Assembly (NCBI GenBank): GCA_004525685.1
Contig: SPBW01000118.1
Span: forward strand, 1-6,658
Length of the DNA stretch: 6,658 bases
Reading direction: 5' to 3'
From: Candidatus Atribacteria bacterium
Lineage (GTDB): Bacteria; Bipolaricaulota; Bipolaricaulia; UBA7950; UBA9294
The notes beneath the pieces were generated by a model. It saw only the letters and a program-made list of their open reading frames with translations. It had not been told where the DNA came from and made no database searches. How positions within the stretch are numbered: position 1 is the stretch's first letter; every line of letters starts with the position of its first letter. Positions 1 through 6,263 of this stretch are shown here, one piece after another. The position numbers were made by a program, and so were the translations under genes.

Positions 1-3000
1 CGATTCTGAGCCCAAGTAATCGGTCTCATTGGCCTCGATCTGTCGGATGGACGCAGTGAAGTCTGGACCCTTGCTGAAGCTCCAGTTCAATGTCAGTCCA
101 TTGGACATTCGGTCCTCAGGAAAGTCTGTCGACTGATCGATCATGCGATACTCATGATCAAGTGTCAGGTTCGCTTCGCGACTGAGTGAGATGTCGCCTG
201 ACAGCGTCCAGCCCATGTTCTCGGCGCGACGCGAGCTGCCGATAGCACGGAACGTGGGTGAGTGCGATTCGACGACTCCGCTTAGTGAGTAGCCGTCAGC
301 ATTCTGCTGGAAGCTTGCCCGCGTCACCCAGCCGGTGACGGTGTGTTCTGATGCAAGGCTGTCCAGGAACACATAGGTGTCGATGCTCGGAATACTCGTC
401 GTGGATTCGGCGAAAGGGTGCAGCCCGTCGGCAAGCAACCACACGTTCATCTCGTTAGTCTCAAGTGCGCCAACTCCGATCCAGAGCCCATCGTCGGAGA
501 GCCCCAGAGACGTGATTGTCCAGCCTGGCAGGAATGAGGTGGTTCCGCCGTCGGCTAGGGCCACGAGGCCCGAGCCCGTTCCGTAGTAGAGCGTGTCATG
601 GGCATACGCAACCGAATAGACGGGGTCTCCCAACACGAGCCAGCCCATTCCTCTTCCGTCGCGGAATCCGCGCAATCCACGGTTGGAGGCAACATAAAGG
701 GTCTCATCAGCCAAACCGAGCGCATGCACGGCGACGCCGTCGGTTCCCACAATCAGGTCGAGCTGTCGAGCTTCGACAGCGTAGGCATAGACACCGTCTT
801 CGGTGCCGATGTACAGAGTGTCTTGCGTAGCAGCCAAGGATGTGATCGCTGGCAACGTCGCGAAGCCGCCGTCTTCATACAAGGTCCAGTTCTCGTAGGG
901 ATCGCCGCCCTCTACGGGCATGGACACGAGTCCGCCGCGTGTGCCAATCCACGCCGTATCGTCAGACACAGCGAGTGCTGTGACAGACGCATCGGGCAGG
1001 CCATCATCCTCGAAGTAACGTACCCAGTTCGCTGCTCTATCGAATGGCGACGTGCCATCCAAGAACACCATAGTCAAACCCATATCGGTTCCGAGATAGA
1101 CGACGCCGTCACCTACTGCGACGGCCTGGACACGTTGGCTTGAGAGACCTGACTCAACGCCGTAGGTTTGCCAGTTGCCACCATCATTGACGGTTACGCC
1201 GCCGCGATGCCCGAACAACACGTATCCCTCACCTGCAGCAATGCCGCTCACCTGATTACGCCCCGGTGTTCGGGCGTTGTCGTCAAACGGGAAGCGGTCC
1301 TCGTTGTACCCAACAAGGACCGCGGCATTGAAGTCATTCAACGAGACGTCGGCTTGTACGCCAGCGATGGTGTGGCGATTGGGCATCGTGCGAGCGCGGT
1401 CTGAATCGGCCGACGATCCTGCAACATCAGCAAGCTGAAGAAGACTTGCATGCAATGTGAGCTGATCCGACACGGGCAGATCTAGAGTGAGGCCATAGAA
1501 GTAGCTGGCATAATCCGACGAGGCGCCGAACCCGCCGGCATAGAGTTCATAGTCGACCTGCAACACGTCTGTGTCTTCCAGCTCTGCCAGCATGAACAGC
1601 ATGCCAACTTCATAGTCGATCATGTAGTCGATGTCTCGCTTCTGCAGCACAGAATTGAGCGTGACGCGCTCAGATCCCGGAATCATGGACAAGCCGAGCA
1701 TGAATGCGCCGTCTGAGACGACGTAATCTGCTTCTACCCGCATGACGCTCGACGGCGTATAGAACGACGACGGGAAATCGCACTCAAGCACACCAGCTTC
1801 TGGATGAACGACAAAACTGAAATCAGTTGACCGGAAGCCGTTCACTGGCTCGAAGATCTCGCCATCTGTACTTACTTCTATGAGCACGGAGTTACCGCGG
1901 ACATCTGTATGGCCCAGAGAATAGAACCGTCGTGTCTGTGCCGACGTGATCGGGTATGCGATGTCGTCAACAATGAGTCGGCCGAATGGGGCAACTGCCG
2001 CCAGAAACGCGAGTTCATAGTCTGTGCCCGCTGTAAACGGATACGACTTCCTCGTGCCACCTTCAGGCAAGATCTCCGCATTGTAGACGTCGATGAGTTT
2101 TCTTAGTTGATCTCGCACGACAAGTAGCGGATCTCGTTGCAGGAGTAGCACTTGCTCGTCTGCATCCAGCACTGTGTAGTTTTGAGCTTTCAGCTCTAGC
2201 TCGGGTTCCAAAAGGACAGCGTTATAGAGGAAGCCGATCTCGTGTACGTTGAATGCGTTTCGCAAACTGGGAGAGGCAGCGAATTCGAAGTGTATGGACG
2301 AGAATTCCTCTGTATAGAGCGTTTCGAGTGTGTAGGCAGCCAAGCCCGTTAGATTGCGGCGATACGGTGCTGGCTTGTTGGAGTCGCTACTTAGCACTTG
2401 CGAGAACTCGACCGCAGTGTGTGCCGTCTGCCCTCTGAATACTGCAGTCTCGGAGACGCCTTCGGTCTTTGACACGACGGCTGTGAGCACGGCGTCACCG
2501 ATCAGATACTCAAGCTTCAGCCCCTTCATCTTCTTGCTGTAGGCCGTGAAATCTGCCACGCTTCCGAAGGTGAAGTCGCCGAGGACGCCATCCAATCGCT
2601 CTGTATCGAGGGTCAGTGTCAACGATTGCATCGTCTCTGGGAGTTGGTCGTTGTAGTGCGCTTCGATGGTTAGGACTGAAAGCGCTTCGCCTACGATGTC
2701 TACAGACAGGGTTTGATCGAGGGTCAACTGTCCCGGCGTGAGGCCGGATGTTGCCAATCCAACGGGATTGCCCATGCCGTAGCTGATCGTCCAACTTTTC
2801 CGGCCATCCAATTTGACATCAAATTGGCTCTCGCTTTCCGTGTCACTCAAGATAGCCGGAGGGGAGGCGTCGGCTGCATCAGGCGCTACGGCATCTACGT
2901 CAGGTTCGAGCGTGACTTCTGCAGCATCGGATTCGAGAACCTCCGACTCATCGCTGGAAAGCTCAGTTTGGGGAAGCGCCGGAATGAAGCAAACGCTGGT

Positions 3001-3036
3001 CAGAAGAAGGAATAGGAGAAGAACTCGTTTGATCAT
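1..3036 (-). CDS. Large exported SprA-like surface/outer-membrane protein with beta-propeller (3' end beyond window)
   Basis: The frame is open without a stop for 1012 codons from ATG at 3036 to base 1, so the C-terminus is missing. Residues 1-22 form a signal peptide (MIKRV, then a leucine-rich core). Residues 25-69 are acidic, with 15 Asp/Glu and no Lys/Arg, and are probably a disordered tether. Residues 72-590 are beta-rich. They include SKTEGVSETAVFRG (189-202), a GTDYELAF stretch (337-344) and PGSERV...RDIDYMIDYEVG...VDYEL (453-498). The last pattern recurs in SprA/Sov-type proteins (type IX translocon) and related surface proteins of FCB bacteria. Residues 596-870 form a propeller of about seven blades. 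Residues 893-1012 return to alternating barrel-like strands. The start overlaps the upstream stop (ATGA) and has a GAGGAG ribosome site 4 nt ahead. An export or surface-display role is inferred. SprA kinship rests on motifs only, and a different outer-membrane family sharing the IDYE signature is the main alternative. Confidence 0.85.
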   Translation of the reverse strand, partial: MIKRVLLLFLLLTSVCFIPALPQTELSSDESEVLESDAAEVTLEPDVDAVAPDAADASPPAILSDTESESQFDVKLDGRKSWTISYGMGNPVGLATSGLTPGQLTLDQTLSVDIVGEALSVLTIEAHYNDQLPETMQSLTLTLDTERLDGVLGDFTFGSVADFTAYSKKMKGLKLEYLIGDAVLTAVVSKTEGVSETAVFRGQTAHTAVEFSQVLSSDSNKPAPYRRNLTGLAAYTLETLYTEEFSSIHFEFAASPSLRNAFNVHEIGFLYNAVLLEPELELKAQNYTVLDADEQVLLLQRDPLLVVRDQLRKLIDVYNAEILPEGGTRKSYPFTAGTDYELAFLAAVAPFGRLIVDDIAYPITSAQTRRFYSLGHTDVRGNSVLIEVSTDGEIFEPVNGFRSTDFSFVVHPEAGVLECDFPSSFYTPSSVMRVEADYVVSDGAFMLGLSMIPGSERVTLNSVLQKRDIDYMIDYEVGMLFMLAELEDTDVLQVDYELYAGGFGASSDYASYFYGLTLDLPVSDQLTLHASLLQLADVAGSSADSDRARTMPNRHTIAGVQADVSLNDFNAAVLVGYNEDRFPFDDNARTPGRNQVSGIAAGEGYVLFGHRGGVTVNDGGNWQTYGVESGLSSQRVQAVAVGDGVVYLGTDMGLTMVFLDGTSPFDRAANWVRYFEDDGLPDASVTALAVSDDTAWIGTRGGLVSMPVEGGDPYENWTLYEDGGFATLPAITSLAATQDTLYIGTEDGVYAYAVEARQLDLIVGTDGVAVHALGLADETLYVASNRGLRGFRDGRGMGWLVLGDPVYSVAYAHDTLYYGTGSGLVALADGGTTSFLPGWTITSLGLSDDGLWIGVGALETNEMNVWLLADGLHPFAESTTSIPSIDTYVFLDSLASEHTVTGWVTRASFQQNADGYSLSGVVESHSPTFRAIGSSRRAENMGWTLSGDISLSREANLTLDHEYRMIDQSTDFPEDRMSNGLTLNWSFSKGPDFTASIRQIEANETDYLGSES
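427..1251 (-). repeat. Seven-bladed beta-propeller repeats (GTxxG, two-component-regulator-propeller/BNR-like) within the large surface protein
   Basis: These are protein-level repeats at residues about 596-870 of the large surface protein. The recurring strand is [aromatic/hydrophobic]-x-G-T-x-x-G-[L/V]. It appears as GYVLFGHRGGV (604), GVVYLGTDMGL (644), DTAWIGTRGGL (693), DTLYIGTEDGV (739), ETLYVASNRGL (778), DTLYYGTGSGL (814) and a degenerate DGLWIGVGAL (849). Spacings are 35-49 residues, the size of one propeller blade. An extra LIVGTDGV at 761 falls inside the DTLYIGT blade at half spacing and probably is not a separate blade. Such propellers usually bind proteins or glycans. In the type IX system PorZ also uses propellers of this class, but no specific relationship is shown here. 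Confidence 0.75.
1543..1680 (-). other. IDYE-type SprA-like signature in the large surface protein
   Basis: Residues 453-498 read PGSERVTLN, then LQKRDIDYMIDYEVG, then EDTDVLQVDYEL. The order is 'GSE.V.L...L..+.DY.IDY..G', a short spacer, then 'D.+.V.YE'. From recalled family patterns it matches the segment preceding the barrel strands in SprA/Sov and in similar large outer-membrane proteins of FCB and candidate phyla. It is the strongest single motif for assigning the protein, and it lies upstream of the propeller. Confidence 0.5.
3033..3036 (-). other. ATGA stop/start overlap between barrel gene and large surface-protein gene
   Basis: On the minus strand the TGA stop of the 286-aa barrel gene (3035-3033) shares bases with the ATG of the large protein (3036-3034). 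A GAGGAG Shine-Dalgarno (plus-strand CTCCTC at 3041-3046) precedes the ATG by 4 nt. This is the usual arrangement for translational coupling and fixes the start of the large gene. Confidence 0.9.
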
Positions 3037-3893
3037 GATGCTCCTCGTTGGATTCGGAATGTCAGTGATACACGATGACTGTTACCAAGGTCAGAGCGCA
3101 TGGCATAGGCCCAATCCAGCTGCACTCCTGTGATCCGAATGGTCAGGCCAAACGTCGGGCCTGTTCCGTCGTAGCCCACACGGGCTCCCAATCCGCCGAT
3201 CCATGCCTCTAGACCAGCGCTGTAGCTCGCTTTGGATGAGAACAAGCCGGACGCCTCAAACGATGCATTCCACCAGACATCAGGCGAAGGCGACAGTGTC
3301 GCGGCGATACCTAGCCGCAGAGAGGGCTCGAAGGCCTCCTCGACTCCTGATACATAGAGCATCGGTGATGAGAAGGCGGATTCAAACAATGCCGCCACTC
3401 GAAGGCTCCCTGCATCGATCAGCAGTGCCGGGTCGATCGTCCATCCGCTGCCAGATGATGGCGATGACACATTGACATATCGCCATCGGCAACCAATCCC
3501 CACCAGTCCGATCGGAATGCCTCCGGAGACTGCGATGGCTTGCGTCGCGTAGCGGAAGGCCCCCTGTGGAGAGGAGATCAAGCCGGAGTCAAGAAAAGAC
3601 ACATTGATGCCTATCCATGGCATGGCCAAGCTCACTGAGCCAACCGTAGTTCCTCCGAACTGGCGTGCGACCATCGACGAGATGCCCGTTGAAGTCAGGT
3701 TCCCCAGCGCAGCGGGATTGTGAAGTGCAGCCGTTTCGTCGTCTACGAGTGCGCTGAACGCACCGCCGAGTCCCAGTCCGCGCGCCGATGCGCCCAGTCC
3801 AAATGCGTCGCCAGTGAACCCCATGCCCCGGCAGGCTGCTGTGCTTGCGATGCTTAGGAGCAGTGCCAGAATCAACGCCGATTGTCGTCTCAT
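3033..3893 (-). CDS. PorV/UPF0164-like outer-membrane beta-barrel protein
   Basis: This is a 286-aa protein. A signal peptide covers residues 1 to about 20 (MRRQSALILALLLSIASTAA), then a mature N-terminus begins CRGMGFTGDAFGLG. Residues 34-64 hold the N-terminal signature of the PorV/UPF0164 family: GASARGLGLGGAF, then ALVDDETAALHNPAALG, equivalent to 'GA.A.GMGGA..ALADD..A...NPA.L'. The rest is Gly/Ser-rich alternating strands. It ends in WAYAMRSDLGNSHRVSLTFRI (261-281), the family's closing 'DLG..HR.SL.FR' strand. PorV-type proteins are outer-membrane barrels, and in the type IX system PorV carries cargo from the SprA translocon to the attachment complex. The start at 3893 is chosen over an in-frame ATG at 4001 because it gives a clean signal peptide, overlaps the protease stop as ATGA and has GGTGA 7 nt upstream. 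Being a barrel is well supported; a true PorV role is inferred from the neighbours. Confidence 0.85.
   Translation of the reverse strand: MRRQSALILALLLSIASTAACRGMGFTGDAFGLGASARGLGLGGAFSALVDDETAALHNPAALGNLTSTGISSMVARQFGGTTVGSVSLAMPWIGINVSFLDSGLISSPQGAFRYATQAIAVSGGIPIGLVGIGCRWRYVNVSSPSSGSGWTIDPALLIDAGSLRVAALFESAFSSPMLYVSGVEEAFEPSLRLGIAATLSPSPDVWWNASFEASGLFSSKASYSAGLEAWIGGLGARVGYDGTGPTFGLTIRITGVQLDWAYAMRSDLGNSHRVSLTFRIQRGAS
3890..3893 (-). other. ATGA stop/start overlap between protease and barrel gene
   Basis: On the minus strand the protease TGA (3892-3890) overlaps the ATG of the barrel gene (3893-3891). It has the same geometry as the junction at 3033-3036. Together the two junctions tie all three genes into one translationally coupled unit. 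Confidence 0.9.
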
Positions 3894-6061
3894 CGTGCGA
3901 TCACCAGCTTGACGATCTGCGATATTCCGCGATTGGTGATGAGTACGGCCAAGTAGAGTCCTGAGGCTACGGACGCGCCGCGATTGGTGATGAGCGGCCA
4001 TTCGATACGGTCTGTCGAGGGATGCAGGCTTGCGTCATAGACGAGCACGCCACTGGCGGAATAAATCCGCAATTGTGCGCTCGTCGTCCCCGATGGCAGC
4101 GAAATGGCAAAGCGAGCCATTGCACTGACAGGATTCTCCTTGAGTGACATCACGGGGATCTCGTCATCTCCAGGTGTCGGATCGATCGGGGGCTCGGGTT
4201 GCTCGACATCTGCTACGGCTGCGAATGCATTCAGTTTTCCCCACCCCCATCGTGTATTGGGCGTGCTGCCAGTGAATCCGTCTTGAGTGGCATTCTCGCG
4301 CAGAAGCGTTCGCACATCCTGCGCCGTCAGTTGCGGGTTGATCGACAACAGCAATGCGACGGCACCGGATACGTGAGGTGCAGCCATGCTCGTTCCCAAC
4401 TCCATCGTATGAACGCCATCAGGGTTCACCAAGTACCCTTGCCACATAGCATCGGCTGAAAGCGCCGCGCCGATCCAGGCTCCAGGAGCACAGATGTCGG
4501 GCTTGGTGCGTCCGTCTCGGGTCGGACCACGGCTTGAGAACGACGAGAGCACATTCAGTGGATACGTCGACAGGTAGTTCTGATCGCCTGAAAGTGACGG
4601 CCAGAACGCCTTCGAGTTGAAGGAGCCGACTGTGATGACGCCTTGGGCATTGCCCGGCTCATCGATGGTTGACGTCGAATCGCCGCCGATGATGGTGGCT
4701 GAGCCGCTGATAACCCAGGCATCGTAGCGTCCTCCGCTGCTTGTCGTATCGGCAACCGAAACCTGCCACGGATTGGATCCAGACAGATTCGTCAGACGTA
4801 TCGAGACCTCGTGGTCAAGGTTATTGGGATTGACCCCTTGGGACGCATTGTCGATGCGAGCAGATCCAAACGGCGTCAGGACGGGGCCTGAGTCGATGCC
4901 AGGCGGTGCCACAATAGCAGGGCCCGAGGGAGGGTAAAGAGATACCGTGAACACCGATGCCCCTGGGTACCACAGATCAAGTTCCACTTCCCAACCGTCG
5001 GGATCGATACCGAATGTCGAGCTATTCCCAAGCAAGGTTGAAGAGGCATGAATGCTTGAATCACCTTCGTTGCCAGCAGAAACGATGACGACGCGTCCTG
5101 GGCCGCTGACAAGCTCATCGATACCCTGCTCGAATAGGCTGGTGCCATCGTGTGGGCCTTCGTGGCCGCCCAAGCTGAGGTTGACCACAGCGGGCAATCC
5201 CAGATCGTCAGCCAAATCGAAGATGTATTCGATGCCTGCAAGGATGTCAGACGTGAAGAACGTGGTCTTGACCATGACGATCCACGCATCTGGAGCAACG
5301 CCGACAAATCCAGAGGACGACGACGAGCCATCGCCTGCGGCAATCCCCATCACATGGGTCCCGTGCCCATCCGTATCCTTCTGCCTCACAATGCCGGTAT
5401 TGGGGCCATGCCCGTTGGCTAAATCGGTTTCAATGTCCTGCTGCGTGTATTCAATACCAAAGAAGCCGTAGGATTGATCGAGCAGGCCTAAGATGCGTGA
5501 CGATTCCTCAAAGCCATCTTGATCGGAATCCGTTCGAAAATCTAAGTGCATGTAGTCAATCCCGGTGTCGATGGCGCCGATGATCACGCCCTGCCCTGTG
5601 TTGCTTGGGGACAAGTTATGCACGGCATCCGCGCCGATGATGGGAACGCTCACATCCACGGTCGGAGCCGTGCGCCGTGCGGGCTCGATGTAGACGATGT
5701 CCTGATCCTCCAACAGGATCAGAATCTGCTCAATGGTGGCAGACATCGCCAAGATGCTGCCCGTCGAAAGGAGCACCGGCAGATCATGAAAGGTTGTGCC
5801 TTGAAAGGGTCGACTGAGCTTGATCAGCAACTTTAGTCGGGGTTGTGGAACCTGGGGTGACCATGAGGAGGCCGGGGCCATCCCATCGAGCGCTCCCTGG
5901 ATCAACGATTCGGGCGCTTGAACTGCCAAGGCGTCTTGCATGAGCATGCGAAGAGATGGATCCACACGATGATCAAGGATGCTCGCAGCTGTTGCCAGGC
6001 TCGGCAACACGAGAACAAGAAGAGCCAAACGAAAGAAACGCCAGCTTAGTGACTTCTTCAC
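3890..6061 (-). CDS. Secreted subtilisin-like S8 serine protease with C-terminal sorting-like domain
   Basis: This is a 723-aa exported protease. Residues 1-26 are a signal peptide (KK, then LALLVLVLP, cleavage near ATAA). Residues about 72-131 resemble an inhibitory prodomain ending EDQDIVYIEPAR. The catalytic domain (about 140-615) has the full triad: Asp165 in AIDTGID, His233 in DGHGTHVMG and Ser558 in GTSMAAPHVSG. Asn331 in SAGNEG is the oxyanion residue. An insert of about 125 residues (345-470), with a beta-sandwich look, separates Asn331 from the Ser segment. After a Pro/Asp-rich linker (619-634), residues 636-723 look like a type IX sorting or FlgD-like Ig domain: ENPVSAMARFAISLP, LRIYSASGVLVYD, SGLYLAVL, and a basic end VKLVIAR. 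The GTG start at 6061 is preferred because AGGGGGAG lies 4 nt upstream and a TACAAT -10 lies just before it. In-frame ATGs at 6088 and 6133 are possible but fit worse. Substrate unknown; it probably acts at the cell surface. Confidence 0.92.
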   Translation of the reverse strand: MKKSLSWRFFRLALLVLVLPSLATAASILDHRVDPSLRMLMQDALAVQAPESLIQGALDGMAPASSWSPQVPQPRLKLLIKLSRPFQGTTFHDLPVLLSTGSILAMSATIEQILILLEDQDIVYIEPARRTAPTVDVSVPIIGADAVHNLSPSNTGQGVIIGAIDTGIDYMHLDFRTDSDQDGFEESSRILGLLDQSYGFFGIEYTQQDIETDLANGHGPNTGIVRQKDTDGHGTHVMGIAAGDGSSSSSGFVGVAPDAWIVMVKTTFFTSDILAGIEYIFDLADDLGLPAVVNLSLGGHEGPHDGTSLFEQGIDELVSGPGRVVIVSAGNEGDSSIHASSTLLGNSSTFGIDPDGWEVELDLWYPGASVFTVSLYPPSGPAIVAPPGIDSGPVLTPFGSARIDNASQGVNPNNLDHEVSIRLTNLSGSNPWQVSVADTTSSGGRYDAWVISGSATIIGGDSTSTIDEPGNAQGVITVGSFNSKAFWPSLSGDQNYLSTYPLNVLSSFSSRGPTRDGRTKPDICAPGAWIGAALSADAMWQGYLVNPDGVHTMELGTSMAAPHVSGAVALLLSINPQLTAQDVRTLLRENATQDGFTGSTPNTRWGWGKLNAFAAVADVEQPEPPIDPTPGDDEIPVMSLKENPVSAMARFAISLPSGTTSAQLRIYSASGVLVYDASLHPSTDRIEWPLITNRGASVASGLYLAVLITNRGISQIVKLVIAR
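3927..3994 (-). repeat. In-frame 17-bp direct repeat inside the protease C-terminal domain
   Basis: The plus-strand string CCGCGATTGGTGATGAG occurs at 3927-3943 and again, identically, at 3978-3994. The two copies are exactly 51 bp apart. On the minus strand both are in frame and encode LITNRG (residues 690-695 and 707-712). The protein reads PLITNRG, then ASVASGLYLAV, then LITNRGIS, which falls on two neighbouring strands of the tail domain. Confidence 0.85.
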
Positions 6062-6065
6062 TCTT

Positions 6066-6073
6066 CTCCCCCT
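6066..6073 (-). promoter_or_regulatory. Ribosome binding site deciding the protease GTG start
   Basis: The minus strand reads AGGGGGAG, then AAGA, then GTG at 6061-6059. This strong Shine-Dalgarno with a 4-nt spacer supports initiation at GTG, with KKSLSWRFF next, a normal signal peptide n-region. The upstream in-frame ATGs would put 9 or 24 extra residues before it. Confidence 0.65.
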
Positions 6074-6086
6074 CAAATCTGACGGC

Positions 6087-6114
6087 ATTGTAGCCGATTC
6101 GCTGTGGAGCACAA
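6087..6114 (-). promoter_or_regulatory. Candidate sigma70-type promoter for the protease operon
   Basis: On the minus strand a -10-like TACAAT (6092-6087, 5 of 6 to consensus) lies 16 bp downstream of TTGTGC (6114-6109), a weak -35 (3 of 6). Transcription would begin near 6080, leaving about 20 nt of leader with the AGGGGGAG ribosome site before GTG 6061. The ATG at 6088 overlaps the -10 itself. The call rests on consensus matching only. Confidence 0.4.
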
Positions 6115-6158
6115 AAGAAGCGCCTTCTGACACCTACACCTACGCCGCATGGGCCATC

Positions 6159-6188
6159 TTTACAGTCTCAAGAGCACTGTGTTATCAT
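6159..6188 (+). promoter_or_regulatory. Extended -10 sigma70-type promoter for the 102-aa gene/phosphohexomutase unit
   Basis: TTTACA at 6159-6164 (5 of 6 to TTGACA) is followed after 18 bp by TATCAT at 6183-6188 (5 of 6 to TATAAT). TG at 6180-6181 gives the extended -10 form TGnTATCAT. The predicted start near 6195 leaves a leader of roughly 70 nt before ATG 6264. No convincing attenuator or riboswitch fold was seen in that leader. Confidence 0.55.
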
Positions 6189-6263
6189 CGGAATCTGCAA
6201 GAGACGGCTGCCGCATGGATGACAAAGCGATCAGCCCCACTGGGATAGTTAGGGTACGGGAGC

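Noticed and set aside
598..1143. 181-codon plus-strand open frame
   Set aside because: It lies wholly antisense to the propeller region of the large minus-strand gene. Its translation has no recognisable domain, is rich in His/Arg/Cys without pattern, and lacks a good ribosome site. It is a shadow of the real gene.
2989..3036. Lipoprotein signal (Cys16) on the large protein
   Set aside because: The residues before the Cys (L-T-S-V-C) do not fit the lipobox well, and the hydrophobic stretch continues past the Cys. A signal peptidase I type leader is more likely.
3831..3893. Lipobox at Cys21 of the PorV-like barrel (TAAC)
   Set aside because: Thr at -3 is a poor fit to the usual Leu/Val/Ile. 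Barrel proteins of this family are normally not lipoproteins, so simple cleavage near residue 20 is preferred, with some doubt.
3894..4001. N-terminal extension of the barrel gene from an in-frame ATG at 4001
   Set aside because: The extra 36 residues (MAAHHQSRRVRSL...) are basic, lie inside the protease coding sequence and would bury the clear signal peptide that begins at ATG 3893.
4876..5471. Long open frames on both strands inside the protease gene (minus 4876-5343, plus 5052-5471)
   Set aside because: Both overlap the catalytic domain of the S8 protease in other frames and have no domain-like sequence. The triad and oxyanion motifs confirm the main frame.
3890..6061. The protease as a type V autotransporter
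   Set aside because: The C-terminus is a short Ig-like domain of about 90 residues after a linker. No translocator beta-barrel of about 250-300 residues is present.
6131..6144. Short tandem CACCTA repeat in the intergenic region
   Set aside because: There are only about two copies of 6 bp, well within chance, and they are not aligned with either promoter.
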